A DNA stretch of 64,000 nt from Rhodococcus globerulus NBRC 14531 (GCF_001894805.1 NZ_BCWX01000007.1:1-64000); one strand, 5' to 3'; positions 42,923 to 51,732 are shown, numbered from the stretch's first letter. Numbers and translations: made by a program. Notes: generated from the sequence alone by a model not told the origin.

Positions 42923-44043
42923 TTCTTGTCCCATTCGTAGGTTCCATCGATGAGGTCGGCAAGCATGCGGTGATGCAGTACGTATTCGTCGGGATTCTCC
43001 GGAGCCTCTATCTCCCCGAAGTGGATTCGACGTCGAGCGATCTGTGACATGACGATTCCGTGCCGCAACGCCGCGTACACCAGATAGAAGTCGAGGTCAC
43101 GAACCGTCACACCCGTCGCCTGCTCGTATTGTGCGACTACGTCTTCGCGTCGGAACATCTTCGGCAGTCCGGGCCTGGAGAACTGTTCCGCCAGGTCCTG
43201 GAACTGACGGTGGAAGAATATGAACCAACCGAGATCAACTTCGCGCGGCGCCCCGGCTGCTGATTCCCAGTCGAGGACCGCGACCGGAGTGGTTCCTTGG
43301 AACATGATGTTGCCAACCCGAGAGTCACCCCAGCACAACACATCTGCACTCGGCTCTTTCGGCCAGTGGGCTTCGAGCCATTCGAAAGCAGCTTCCAACA
43401 GCGGGATTCGTAGTCCGTCGTCGCGGCGGGTCCAGTCGTAGTATGCACGCTCGCCCTCGAAGTGTCGGCGCAGGCCTGACATGCCACTCAGAAAGGGCAG
43501 TTCTGCGTCGATGCCGTGAATCCGCGCCAGAATATCGATACTGCTCGACTGAACACGCGCCTGGTCTTCACTGCTCGATTCCAGAAGCCATCCACCAAAT
43601 ACGTAGGGCGGGTTGTCCACCGGGACTGCGCCGGTCACTCGGTCCATGACCAGGAACGGGGTCCCGAGGGCTTCTGGTGAGGTCTCGACCCAGCGAACGT
43701 GCGGGACGGGCACGTCACTTCGCTCGCGTACCGCGGTCAGGACATCGAACTGATATTGGAGGTCGTACGTGGGGAAAACAGGAAACGCCGAGACCTCAGG
43801 TGCCAGTCGCGCTACCAACTGTGCCGTCTGCGAGGTTCCGTCCTCGGTCCAGTCCAGATCGAACAGCACTGAGACACTGGACATTCCCGAATGGGCCGGC
43901 CTGCTCACGTTGTACACACGCACATCGGTGGCGGCGCCGAGCGTTCCGACAAGCCACTTTTCGAGTTGCGCAGAGACAACCTCGAGGTCGGTCTCCGTTG
44001 TGGTGATCGACGCTTCCACGTCGTCCGGCATGCTCGTTGTCAC
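42919..44043 (-). CDS. Aminoglycoside-phosphotransferase-fold kinase-like protein
   Basis: A 374-residue protein of the APH superfamily. The N-lobe has the SGMSSVSVLFDLDW nucleotide region, the catalytic loop is VLCWGDSRVGNIMF (usual HGD replaced by WGD) and the metal motif is VAVLDWESA. In actinobacteria such proteins sit next to acyl-CoA genes and may phosphorylate hydroxyacyl or small-alcohol substrates; drug resistance is unlikely. GTG 44043 is preferred because GGAGGAAGG lies upstream; ATG 44085 with CGGAG six bases before it is a serious alternative. It forms an operon with the 366-residue gene and is divergent from a TetR gene. Confidence 0.84.
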   Translation of the reverse strand: MTTSMPDDVEASITTTETDLEVVSAQLEKWLVGTLGAATDVRVYNVSRPAHSGMSSVSVLFDLDWTEDGTSQTAQLVARLAPEVSAFPVFPTYDLQYQFDVLTAVRERSDVPVPHVRWVETSPEALGTPFLVMDRVTGAVPVDNPPYVFGGWLLESSSEDQARVQSSSIDILARIHGIDAELPFLSGMSGLRRHFEGERAYYDWTRRDDGLRIPLLEAAFEWLEAHWPKEPSADVLCWGDSRVGNIMFQGTTPVAVLDWESAAGAPREVDLGWFIFFHRQFQDLAEQFSRPGLPKMFRREDVVAQYEQATGVTVRDLDFYLVYAALRHGIVMSQIARRRIHFGEIEAPENPDEYVLHHRMLADLIDGTYEWDKK

Positions 44044-44204
44044 TTCAGGGAGCCTTCCTCCACTCGATTCACGTTCGCGCCGCATCTTCGACTCCGAGAA
44101 AATCGCCGGCAGCGTCAAAAGTTCCGTGATTGGGCTAAACTTTCTGTACTGCAGGCCAAATATAGACTTGAGTTTAGTTTTGTGGAAGGTTTTCGGGAGA
44201 ATTG

Positions 44205-44828
44205 ATGACCGACGAACAGATGCCGCTCTCACGCCGCGAGCGCAACAAGTACGAGACACGCCAGCGACTCCTGAGCGCAGCCCGCACATTGTTTGCCGAA
44301 AGGGGCGTTTCAGGTACCACCATCGATGACCTCGCCGAAGCAGCCGATGTCTCGCGCGCGACGTTCTTCAATTACTTCCCCAGCAAGGATGCGGTGGTCT
44401 CGGCACTACACGACGGCCACATGCAGAAGCTGGGCGTTCTGATCGACGGACTGCTCGAGCGTGAAATGACGACAAATGAACGGATTCGCCTCGTCCTCGA
44501 AGACGTCGCCGACGCAACGCACAGATTCAGGGAGTACCTCCGCGCCGGCGAACTCGAGCGAGACCCGGCGCGCGAACAGATCAGTCCCGAACGCACCGAA
44601 CAGTTCCACGATCAAATCCGTCGACTACTCGATCGCGGAATCGTCGACGGCGAAGTGCGCACGGACTTCTCGGCCCATTTTCTCGCTCAGACAGCTGCTG
44701 CCGTGTATATCTCATCGGTTCAGTACTCGCGGCCGCCAGCAGCCGACAACACGGATAACACCGGCAGCTTCGACGACGCTCTACGTTTCATCGCCGAAGC
44801 ACTCGAACCGCGAGACGCTATCTCGTGA
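44205..44828 (+). CDS. TetR-family transcriptional regulator
   Basis: A 207-residue TetR protein. The helix-turn-helix segment is RQRLLSAARTLFAERGVSGTTIDDLAEAADVSRATFFNYFPSKDAVVSALHDGH (about 19-72), followed by a helical effector domain. ATG 44205 has GGGAGA upstream; a TTG one codon earlier is possible. It is divergent from the kinase-like operon, which it probably controls. A 7-bp dyad (CTAAACT at 44135, AGTTTAG at 44171) lies in the shared promoter but is widely spaced. Its 3' end overlaps the convergent TerD-vWA gene by 11 bases. Confidence 0.9.
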   Translation: MTDEQMPLSRRERNKYETRQRLLSAARTLFAERGVSGTTIDDLAEAADVSRATFFNYFPSKDAVVSALHDGHMQKLGVLIDGLLEREMTTNERIRLVLEDVADATHRFREYLRAGELERDPAREQISPERTEQFHDQIRRLLDRGIVDGEVRTDFSAHFLAQTAAAVYISSVQYSRPPAADNTDNTGSFDDALRFIAEALEPRDAIS

Positions 44829-46080
44829 TTCCGGCTGCGACGGCACTCTTGTGCCAGTCCGGGAATTCGCTCAACAACCGTGAATAGAGCTCGGAGTCGG
44901 AAACGGAATCGATGTCGTCGAGGGCAAAGAACCCGGCGTTGTCGACCACTCGCCCGTCCATGTCGTCGAGCTTCTCGAGCACTCCGTACTTGGCCTTGCC
45001 GATCCCGACGAACTGCCAGAACGCCGGTAGCGCCGACGCGTCGCGCATCAGAGCCGTAATTTCCCGACGCTCGGTGAATCCTCCGTCGGTGAAGAAGAGG
45101 ACAAGCGTTGGCGCCGTACCGGAGCGCAAGCCGGAGACGATTTCCGTCATGATCGGAATTTCGCGGTTGGACGCACCGATCGCGTCGTAGTCGAATCCGC
45201 CGTGCGATCCGCGCAGGTGCAGGTATTCGTCCGACCAGGATTCGGCGTCGTGCACCGATATCTCCGGAAGTTTATGGAAGCCAACCGCATACAGGTACGG
45301 CTCGAGCTTGCCGTCGTCGTCGAGTTGGATCGCGACGGGAACCATTCGCTCGACGACCCGGTGAACCACCTTCGACCTGTACTGCTTGCTCATGCTGCCG
45401 GTTTTGTCGATCACCAGGATCACGCGGGCTCGGATTCCGTTGCCGCCCTTGGTCAACAGCACCTTCGCGACTTCTCGTTTACGAAGATCGAGCTTCTCAC
45501 GCTTGACCATCGACAGCTTGGCTTCGTCGGGAACGCTGCGAATACCGTCCGTCGAGGCTTCTGCAGGCTCATCGTCGACCGAGACCCCGAAAGTCGTTAC
45601 CAGGTCCGCCAATCCCCCGTCCCACCCGGCTGAGACGTTGCGGATCTTCCATGCCTCACCGCGGCGGTAGATCTCGACTAGCACAGCCGCCCGTTCGGTG
45701 GTCAAGCCCAGCGCAGGGGCAGCGATCCGTTCACCGCCTGCCTGATCGCCCCCTGCCTGATCAACCATGGCCCCCAACTGCGGCACGTCGGCAAGAGCAC
45801 CGGACACATTGCCGTCGAGCGCGACCGCAACGCTGAGTATCATGATGCCGGCCGGCACGCCGGCGCTGTCGATCTCGACAACTCCTCCGTCGCTCAGGCG
45901 TACCGCACCTTCCGGCGAATTCGGCTGATTGAAAAAGATGAAATCCGCGTCGCTGCGGACCTTGTTGTTGCCGTCGAGCTGGAAAACCATCAGGTCGACG
46001 CTGCCAGGGGCGGCACCCGTCACCGCCACTCTCAGCGTGTGTCCGTCGACCGTTGTGTTCGCTCCGCGTACCAACTCCAT
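44818..46080 (-). CDS. TerD-domain / von Willebrand A-domain fusion protein
   Basis: A 420-residue protein related to tellurium-resistance proteins. The N-terminal TerD-like half shows SVDLMVFQLDGNNKVRSDADFIFFNQPNSPEGAVRLSDGG (about 27-66) and VEIYRRGEAWKIRNVSAGWDGGLADL (about 135-160), with the calcium-binding style of TerD. The C-terminal half is a vWA domain with MIDAS-like VILVIDKTGSMS and LVLFFTDGGF. TerD/TerF proteins are thought to work with Ca2+ in phage, stress or metal resistance. No other ter genes are nearby. A short repeat (DQAGGDQAGG) lies between the domains. Confidence 0.88.
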   Translation of the reverse strand: MELVRGANTTVDGHTLRVAVTGAAPGSVDLMVFQLDGNNKVRSDADFIFFNQPNSPEGAVRLSDGGVVEIDSAGVPAGIMILSVAVALDGNVSGALADVPQLGAMVDQAGGDQAGGERIAAPALGLTTERAAVLVEIYRRGEAWKIRNVSAGWDGGLADLVTTFGVSVDDEPAEASTDGIRSVPDEAKLSMVKREKLDLRKREVAKVLLTKGGNGIRARVILVIDKTGSMSKQYRSKVVHRVVERMVPVAIQLDDDGKLEPYLYAVGFHKLPEISVHDAESWSDEYLHLRGSHGGFDYDAIGASNREIPIMTEIVSGLRSGTAPTLVLFFTDGGFTERREITALMRDASALPAFWQFVGIGKAKYGVLEKLDDMDGRVVDNAGFFALDDIDSVSDSELYSRLLSEFPDWHKSAVAAGITR

Positions 46081-46150
46081 GCGGGAACACTATCGAGATC
46101 CGGACCTCTCAGAGCGTTCAGGAATAGATTCCGCCCTCCCAGCGTAATAG

Positions 46151-46178
46151 TTGAGTAAGCAATACTTGCGTAAGCAAA
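46151..46178. promoter_or_regulatory. Direct and inverted TTG(A/C)GTAAGCAA repeats, probable MarR operator
   Basis: Two near-identical 12-base elements start at 46151 and 46166, and together they create the inverted repeat GCAA-TAC-TTGC. They lie 20-48 bases upstream of the MarR start. This is the usual position and symmetry of a self-regulating MarR operator. Confidence 0.65.
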
Positions 46179-46198
46179 TAAATCGAGGAGCGAGGGCG

Positions 46199-46702
46199 AT
46201 GGACCAGGACAAACAGACGCGCGGCCGGGTGTGGCGCAATCTTGTCGTCGCGCACAGCGTCATCCTCGGAAAAATGGAGGCTGACCTGCGCGCAAACACC
46301 GGGCTGACGCTCGGTCAGTACGACGTACTGCTGCGACTGCACGAAGCCCCCGGCAATTCACTGCGTATGGGCGACCTCGCCCAGCAAGTCCTGGTGACCA
46401 CCAGTGGCGTCACCCGAGTCGCGGATCGACTAGTCAACGCCGGACTGGTGGAGCGAGTGCGCCCCGACGCCGACCGACGGGTCGTCACGGTCTCGATGAC
46501 GCCCGCAGGCAAGGAAACTCTGCGAGCCGCATCTGCCATTCATTCGCGCGGAATAGCGGAGTACTTCGCCGACCTGGTCGAAGCGGAAGAACTTCCGGTC
46601 CTCGATCGCTTCTTCAGCCGCCTCGCAGCTCACCACACCACAACAACTGACACCTGTGATGTCGGCGGCACGCGCCTCCCCATCACCCCCACGACACGAT
46701 AG
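46199..46702 (+). CDS. MarR-family transcriptional regulator
   Basis: A 167-residue winged-helix protein. LTLGQYDVLLRLHEAPGNSLRMGDLAQQVLVTTSGVTRVADRLVNAGLVERVRPDADRRVVTVSMTPAGKETL (about 36-108) is the full MarR DNA-binding region with its beta-wing. ATG 46199 has GAGGAGCGAGGG upstream; an in-frame ATG 48 bases earlier would overlap the operator. It lies 11 bases before an LLM monooxygenase gene and its reductase, so it probably represses this operon until an aromatic or phenolic ligand binds. Confidence 0.9.
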   Translation: MDQDKQTRGRVWRNLVVAHSVILGKMEADLRANTGLTLGQYDVLLRLHEAPGNSLRMGDLAQQVLVTTSGVTRVADRLVNAGLVERVRPDADRRVVTVSMTPAGKETLRAASAIHSRGIAEYFADLVEAEELPVLDRFFSRLAAHHTTTTDTCDVGGTRLPITPTTR

Positions 46703-46713
46703 AGAGAATCACC

Positions 46714-47772
46714 ATGGCATTCGAACTCGGCATCTACCATTTCGGCGAACTCACGCCCGACCCCGAAACCGGCAAGACGATGAACCCCGGTGTCCACCTT
46801 CGACATTTGGTGGAGCAGGCAACCGTTGCCGACCAGGTCGGGTTGGACGTCTTCGGAGTCGGCGAGCATCATCGGACGGACTTCGCGGTCTCGTCGCCCG
46901 CTGTGGTGCTCGCCGCGATGGCGCAGGCCACCGACTCCATCAAACTCTCCAGCGCTGTCACCGTACTCAGCTCCGACGATCCGGTCCGCGTCTTCCAGCA
47001 GTTCTCGACGCTCGACCTCCTGTCCGAGGGACGAGCGGAGATCATCGCCGGACGCGGGTCGTACACCGAATCGTTCCCACTGTTCGGATACGACCTGTCC
47101 CAGTACAACGAGCTTTTTGCCGAAAAGCTCGATCTGCTCCTGAAACTGCGGGACGAGAATCCGATCACTTGGGAGGGACACCTGCGTCCCAGCCTTGTCG
47201 ACGGTGACGTAACACCTCGGCCTGACCGTCAGATCCCGGTGTGGATCGCTGTCGGCGGCACCCCGGCGTCGGTAGTTCGAGCAGCCAAGCTGGGACTTCC
47301 GTTGTCGCTGGCCATCATCGGCGGTAGTTACCAGCAGTTCGAACCCTTTGTCGACCTGTACCGCCGGGCCGCCGTGGAGTTCGGCCACGACCCGAAGAAC
47401 CTGAAGGTTTCGATTGCGTCGCCAGGCTTCGTCGACACGTCGAAGCAGGCCGCTCTCGATACGTCGTACCCGTACTTCCAAGCCGGTTGGATGCAGAACC
47501 ACCACCAGCGTGGCAACGGAGTTCCCATGCCGCGCAGGGCATACGAAGCGCAGGCGACAACAGCCGGAGCCTTCTTCCTCGGTGGTCCGCAAGAGATCAT
47601 CGACAAGACAATGGCGCAGTACGAACTGTTTCACCACGACCGGATCATGATCCAGATGGGTTTCGGCAACGTTCCCCAGAAGGACATGCTCCGAGCCATC
47701 GAGATCCTGGGCACCGAAGTCGCTCCCGTCGTCCGCAAGGAAATCGAATCCCTGACACCAACCGAGAAGTAG
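46714..47772 (+). CDS. LLM-class flavin-dependent monooxygenase (CE1758-like)
   Basis: A 352-residue luciferase-like monooxygenase: MAFELGIYHFGELTPD, EQATVADQVGLDVFGVGEHHRTDFAVSSPAVVLAAMA (about 31-67), SEGRAEIIAGRGSYTESFPLFGYDLSQYNELFAEKLDLL and PVWIAVGGTPASVVRAAKLGLPL. The adjacent dedicated FMN reductase indicates FMNH2 rather than F420 as cosubstrate; the pair matches the known CE1758/CE1759 LLM-reductase duos. The organic substrate is unknown. It is translated from an operon MarR-LLM-reductase. Confidence 0.9.
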   Translation: MAFELGIYHFGELTPDPETGKTMNPGVHLRHLVEQATVADQVGLDVFGVGEHHRTDFAVSSPAVVLAAMAQATDSIKLSSAVTVLSSDDPVRVFQQFSTLDLLSEGRAEIIAGRGSYTESFPLFGYDLSQYNELFAEKLDLLLKLRDENPITWEGHLRPSLVDGDVTPRPDRQIPVWIAVGGTPASVVRAAKLGLPLSLAIIGGSYQQFEPFVDLYRRAAVEFGHDPKNLKVSIASPGFVDTSKQAALDTSYPYFQAGWMQNHHQRGNGVPMPRRAYEAQATTAGAFFLGGPQEIIDKTMAQYELFHHDRIMIQMGFGNVPQKDMLRAIEILGTEVAPVVRKEIESLTPTEK

Positions 47773-47780
47773 GACAACTC

Positions 47781-48344
47781 ATGACAACACCCCTGAAAGT
47801 TGTTGCCGTTGTCGGCAGCATGTCCAGGCCGTCGAAAACCCGGGCACTGGTCGACCTCGTCATCGAGACGATGGGAGACGTCGAGCAAGTCGACGCTCGG
47901 GTGATCGAGATCGTGGATCTGGTTCCCGGCTTGGCCGGCGCACTCGATCGTGACCACGTCGACGCAGCCACCGCCGACGCGCTGAACGCGGTCGAAAACG
48001 CAGACATCGTGATTGCGGCGTCGCCTGTGTTCCGCGGTTCGTACACCGGAATGTTCAAGCATTTCTTCGATCTCGTCGATCAATATGCTCTCGCGAACAC
48101 GCCTGTCATTCTCGCGGCAACCGGTGGAAGTGATCGGCATGCACTGGTTCTCGAACAGGCACTGCGGCCACTCTTTGCGTTCTTCCAAGCATGGACGGCT
48201 CCTGTCGGCATCTATCTCAGCGCCGGTGATTTCGACGGGACGACCATCCTCAACCCTGAGGTATTCGAACGTATCGACATGGCCGTCAAGGACGTTCTTC
48301 CGGTAGCCAGGTTGCTCGCGGATCACACATCGGTTTCCGCCTAG
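47781..48344 (+). CDS. NADPH-dependent FMN reductase partner of the LLM enzyme
   Basis: A 187-residue flavodoxin-fold FMN reductase (SsuE/CE1759-like). It starts MTTPLKVVAVVGSMSRPSKTRALVDLVIE with the phosphate-binding GSMSRPSKT (about 12-20) and has ADIVIAASPVFRGSYTGMFKHFFDLVD (about 73-99). It supplies reduced FMN to the monooxygenase eight bases upstream. The ATG at 47781 has AGGAC nearby; a longer open frame upstream lies inside the monooxygenase gene. Confidence 0.9.
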   Translation: MTTPLKVVAVVGSMSRPSKTRALVDLVIETMGDVEQVDARVIEIVDLVPGLAGALDRDHVDAATADALNAVENADIVIAASPVFRGSYTGMFKHFFDLVDQYALANTPVILAATGGSDRHALVLEQALRPLFAFFQAWTAPVGIYLSAGDFDGTTILNPEVFERIDMAVKDVLPVARLLADHTSVSA

Positions 48345-48416
48345 TTGGGTTACTCCGATGATTCTCGAGCTGAATCGCAGTAGCGTCGAGGAGAACCCTC
48401 ATGTCAGGAGCCCATC

Positions 48417-48776
48417 ATGACAAGTTCGGAACAACCCCCTCGGTCGCAACCCACCGCTGCGCAACCCACGTCTGCAGCCTTCCCACGGAACCCCGACCGC
48501 CCACCGGTCAATGCCGGGTGGGCGGTGGTGTCCTTGCTCTTCTTCTGGCCGCTGGCCTTCTCGGCTTTCAACCACGCGTTCAACGTGTATCCGTTGTGGG
48601 CGGACGGCGACGCGGACGGTTCACGCTACGCATCGGACCGGGTCAAGAGGCTTGGACAGATATCACTCGTGATAGCGGGCGGGCTGCTGTTGATCTTCGT
48701 CATCCTGTACGCGATCGCGGCAATAGTGTGGTTCGCGCAGACCGGCGACAGCGATTTTCATCGCCGCATGCGCTAG
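48417..48776 (+). CDS. CD225/dispanin-family small membrane protein
   Basis: A 119-residue protein with a Pro/Ala-rich cytoplasmic N-terminus and two membrane segments (AGWAVVSLLFFWPLAFSAFNHAF and ISLVIAGGLLLIFVILYAIAAIVWFA). Between them RYASDRVKRLGQ matches the CD225 loop. Bacterial members are uncharacterised and may shape membranes or act at cell envelopes. AGGAG lies seven bases upstream of the ATG. It overlaps the convergent lipase stop by four bases. Confidence 0.85.
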   Translation: MTSSEQPPRSQPTAAQPTSAAFPRNPDRPPVNAGWAVVSLLFFWPLAFSAFNHAFNVYPLWADGDADGSRYASDRVKRLGQISLVIAGGLLLIFVILYAIAAIVWFAQTGDSDFHRRMR

Positions 48777-49906
48777 CGCATTACTCGCTGCGTGAACTCG
48801 ACAGTCTGATCCATCGATGCAATCACGGACTGACTGTGGGGGACTCCCTGGATTTCTTGATACTCGAATTGCGTACCTCTGGAACGTAGATCGACGAGTT
48901 GCGCCCAGGTGAACGGAATGGGGAGTGTTGTGTCGGCGGTGGACTGAACGATGCGCAACTGCCGGTCGTAACCGTCGACAGGAACCTGAAGCATCTCTCG
49001 CATCAATTCGTAAATGTGTGGCGTCCACAGCGATTGAGAAAAGAGAGCGCCCAAGGGAACCCTCTCGCTTGCAACAGTCTTACCGATATCGACCGCACAC
49101 TGCGTCGCAGCCTTCTCCATCCACGAAATTCCGAGTGGCGAAAGATACTGTCGGACATTCTCTTCCGGGCGCTGATCATCGATCCCACCGAGAAGGTAGA
49201 GGACATAAACCACGAGGCCGGGAATACCCAACTCCGGGAACAACGGGCCACCGAGCGGGAACAACCCCTCCAGGTGAGTAGGTCCGGCAACAACCACTGT
49301 GCCCCGGAAATCCAATTCCGGTGCGCGGGAACTTGCTTCATGGCCGGCGAAGTAGGCAGCATGCCCACCTTCCGACAGACCCGCCACCATCCAGCGTTCG
49401 TCCAGCACGTCGCCGTACACCTCGTGCGCGGCGCGAACGATGTCGATTGCGTTGGCACCCGCGGCTGGGCCGTCGAGGTAGGCCAGAGCGCCCTCGGTCC
49501 CGAGTCCCGAGTAGTCCGTCGCCACAACTGCGTAGCCCTCCGCCAACCATCGCTCGATGGGGCGTCGTTCGGTCTCGTAGAACCCGGCCGCCGAAGGCGC
49601 GCAGCGATCAGCGCTGCCCACCGTTCCGTGGGCGTACGAGATCACCGGCCACCCACCCGTCGGCGGTGCCCCCTCCGGCAGGAATATCGAACCCGACGAG
49701 ATTCCTTGCCGATCGGCCGTCCGAAGAGTTCGGTAGACAATCTGTTCGGAAACGGCGGCTCCAATCGGTAGCGTCGCCGCGGCGAGTGGCATATGAGAGA
49801 CAACCGATCCCGCGATCGGTTCTTCCGCGCGCGCAACTGTCGCATTCAGTGACAGCGCTGTACACACAACCACCAGTGCCGCGCCGACCCTACTCGAACA
49901 GCCCAT
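48773..49906 (-). CDS. Secreted lipase / alpha-beta hydrolase (LIP family)
   Basis: A 377-residue exported hydrolase. The signal peptide (VGAALVVVCTALSLNATVARA) ends near residue 28. WPVISYAHGTVGSADRCAPS, YAVVATDYSGLGTEG and the nucleophile elbow MVAGLSEGGHAAYFAGHEA (Ser in GLSEGG) fit the secretory lipase family, with the histidine in GVPHSQSV near the end. It probably cleaves acylglycerols or esters outside the cell. The start MGCSSRVG is chosen because it begins the signal peptide and has GGAG ten bases upstream. Confidence 0.87.
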   Translation of the reverse strand: MGCSSRVGAALVVVCTALSLNATVARAEEPIAGSVVSHMPLAAATLPIGAAVSEQIVYRTLRTADRQGISSGSIFLPEGAPPTGGWPVISYAHGTVGSADRCAPSAAGFYETERRPIERWLAEGYAVVATDYSGLGTEGALAYLDGPAAGANAIDIVRAAHEVYGDVLDERWMVAGLSEGGHAAYFAGHEASSRAPELDFRGTVVVAGPTHLEGLFPLGGPLFPELGIPGLVVYVLYLLGGIDDQRPEENVRQYLSPLGISWMEKAATQCAVDIGKTVASERVPLGALFSQSLWTPHIYELMREMLQVPVDGYDRQLRIVQSTADTTLPIPFTWAQLVDLRSRGTQFEYQEIQGVPHSQSVIASMDQTVEFTQRVMR

Positions 49907-50090
49907 GTTTTCTTTTCTCCATAACAATGCCCATGACGTGTACTCGGACATCCCATCATCTGCCATAACAGCCGCGAATTGTGGAGCTTCGCGGCGCGAG
50001 GTTCCGATTTCGATCGCCGGCGCATCGGTCAGTAGGCTGGGTTTCGACCACCTTTTCACCGGGACGGCGCACTCGATACGGAGTACACAG

Positions 50091-51554
50091 ATGAGCACCG
50101 AACACCTCGATGTACTGATCGTCGGTGCAGGCCTGTCGGGTATCGGTGCTGCGTATCGCCTTCAAACCGAGCTTCCCGGAAAGTCGTACGCCATTCTCGA
50201 GGCCCGCTCGAACAGTGGCGGAACCTGGGATCTGTTCAAGTATCCCGGCATTCGCTCCGACTCCGACATGTTCACGCTGGGGTATCCGTTCCGCCCGTGG
50301 ACCGATGCCAAGGCAATCGCCGACGGCCCGTCGATCCTGCAATACGTCCGGGACACCGCCAGTGAGAACGGTATCGATCAGAAGATTCGGTACAACCAGA
50401 AAGTGACTGCGGCGTCCTGGTCGTCGGAAACGTCGGTCTGGACGCTCACTGTCGTGTCCGAGGATCGGGAACACACACTCACCTGCAATTTTCTCTATCT
50501 CTGCAGCGGGTACTACAGCTACGACGCCGGATACACACCCGATTTCCCAGGCTTGGAAACGTTTGGCGGAACCGTCGTGCATCCACAGTTCTGGCCGGAC
50601 GATCTCGATTACACCGGCAAGAAGGTGGTTGTGATCGGAAGTGGCGCTACCGCAGTCACTTTGGTTCCCACGATGTCCAAGAGCGCCGAGCACGTCACGA
50701 TGCTGCAGCGGTCACCGTCGTACATTCTCACGTTGGCGTCGAAAGACAAGATCGCGGATTCCTTCCGCAAGTACCTGCCGAGCAAGGTGGCACACAGCGT
50801 GGCCCGATGGAAGAGCGTCCTGGTCAATCTCGGCTTCTACCAACTGTGCCGTCGCAGCCCGGCACGCGCGAAGAAGCTACTGAGCATAGCCGCCAAGCGG
50901 CAACTCCCCCATGATGTTCCGATCGATCCGCACTTCACGCCCGACTATGACCCGTGGGATCAGCGACTATGCGTCGTACCCGACGGCGATCTGTTCAAGG
51001 CGCTGAAATCCGGCAAGGCCTCCATCGAAACCGATCGCATCGAGACGTTCACCGAGTCCGGGATCCGCTTGATGTCCGGCACTGAACTCGACGCGGACAT
51101 CGTGGTCACAGCAACAGGATTGAAGATGGAAGCCTGTGGCGGAATGTCCCTCGACGTCGACGGTGAGCCGGTATCCCTTGGCGATCGATACGTCTACAAA
51201 GGCATGATGATCAGCGAAGTTCCGAATCTCGCGATGTGCGTCGGGTACACCAACGCGTCGTGGACGCTGCGGGCAGACCTGACGTCTATGTACGTGTGCC
51301 GCCTGCTCGCCGAGATGGACAAGCGCGGATACTCCACCTGCGTTCCGCAGGTAACCGAAGACATGGATCAACGCCCCATTCTCGATCTCGAGTCGGGATA
51401 TGTGTTGCGTGCCGTCGAACAATTCCCGAAGCAGGGATCGAAGTCGCCCTGGAACATGCGTCAGAATTACATCCTGGATCGCTTCCACTCGACGTTCGGG
51501 AGCATCAACGACCACATGTCGTTCTCGAAGAACAACTCGCGCGCAAACAGGTAG
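50091..51554 (+). CDS. Baeyer-Villiger monooxygenase, EthA-like flavoprotein
   Basis: A 487-residue FAD/NADPH monooxygenase inserting oxygen next to ketones or oxidising sulfur. The FAD fingerprint is VLIVGAGLSGIGAAYRL (8-24), followed by SGGTWDLFKYPGIRSDSDMFTLGYPFRPW (about 43-72). The Baeyer-Villiger signature is FGGTVVHPQFWP before the NADPH motif VVVIGSGATAVTL (about 182-194). Length and features match M. tuberculosis EthA. GGAG is seven bases before ATG 50091; the longer frame to 49905 lacks support. It is divergent from the lipase. Confidence 0.92.
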   Translation: MSTEHLDVLIVGAGLSGIGAAYRLQTELPGKSYAILEARSNSGGTWDLFKYPGIRSDSDMFTLGYPFRPWTDAKAIADGPSILQYVRDTASENGIDQKIRYNQKVTAASWSSETSVWTLTVVSEDREHTLTCNFLYLCSGYYSYDAGYTPDFPGLETFGGTVVHPQFWPDDLDYTGKKVVVIGSGATAVTLVPTMSKSAEHVTMLQRSPSYILTLASKDKIADSFRKYLPSKVAHSVARWKSVLVNLGFYQLCRRSPARAKKLLSIAAKRQLPHDVPIDPHFTPDYDPWDQRLCVVPDGDLFKALKSGKASIETDRIETFTESGIRLMSGTELDADIVVTATGLKMEACGGMSLDVDGEPVSLGDRYVYKGMMISEVPNLAMCVGYTNASWTLRADLTSMYVCRLLAEMDKRGYSTCVPQVTEDMDQRPILDLESGYVLRAVEQFPKQGSKSPWNMRQNYILDRFHSTFGSINDHMSFSKNNSRANR

Positions 51555-51715
51555 ACCAGTCGAACGAGTCCCACCACCACACCGATGAGAAGGCACATCG
51601 CGGAACCTGCGACAACAGCACACAGCGCGCCGAAAACGATGATGGTCAACGCCTCCACACATCGACCGGCGGTTTCCGACCCGAGCACATGTAGCTCGTC
51701 CCCCGCTTCGTCCAT
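51467..51715 (-). CDS. Possible small membrane protein, unrecognised
   Basis: An 82-residue frame in the gap after the monooxygenase. Two hydrophobic stretches (ALTIIVFGALCAVVAGSAMCLLIGVVVGLVRLVYLF, about 22-57) could form a membrane hairpin. GGGAGAGGATGGG lies just upstream of the ATG. Its last 88 bases overlap the monooxygenase 3' end antisense. No family is recognised. It could be a shadow frame, but the ribosome binding site and hydrophobicity make it worth keeping. Confidence 0.4.
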   Translation of the reverse strand: MDEAGDELHVLGSETAGRCVEALTIIVFGALCAVVAGSAMCLLIGVVVGLVRLVYLFARELFFENDMWSLMLPNVEWKRSRM

Positions 51716-51732
51716 GCACCCATCCTCTCCCT

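Noticed and set aside
41864..42940. A 358-codon plus-strand frame opposite the uncharacterised 366-residue gene
   Set aside because: Antisense shadow. The minus-strand frame has operon coupling and conserved-looking composition, and this one has neither.
44135..44177. CTAAACT...AGTTTAG dyad as operator of the TetR at 44205
   Set aside because: The arms are 29 bases apart, too far for a typical TetR dimer site. It could still form a loop but is not supported.
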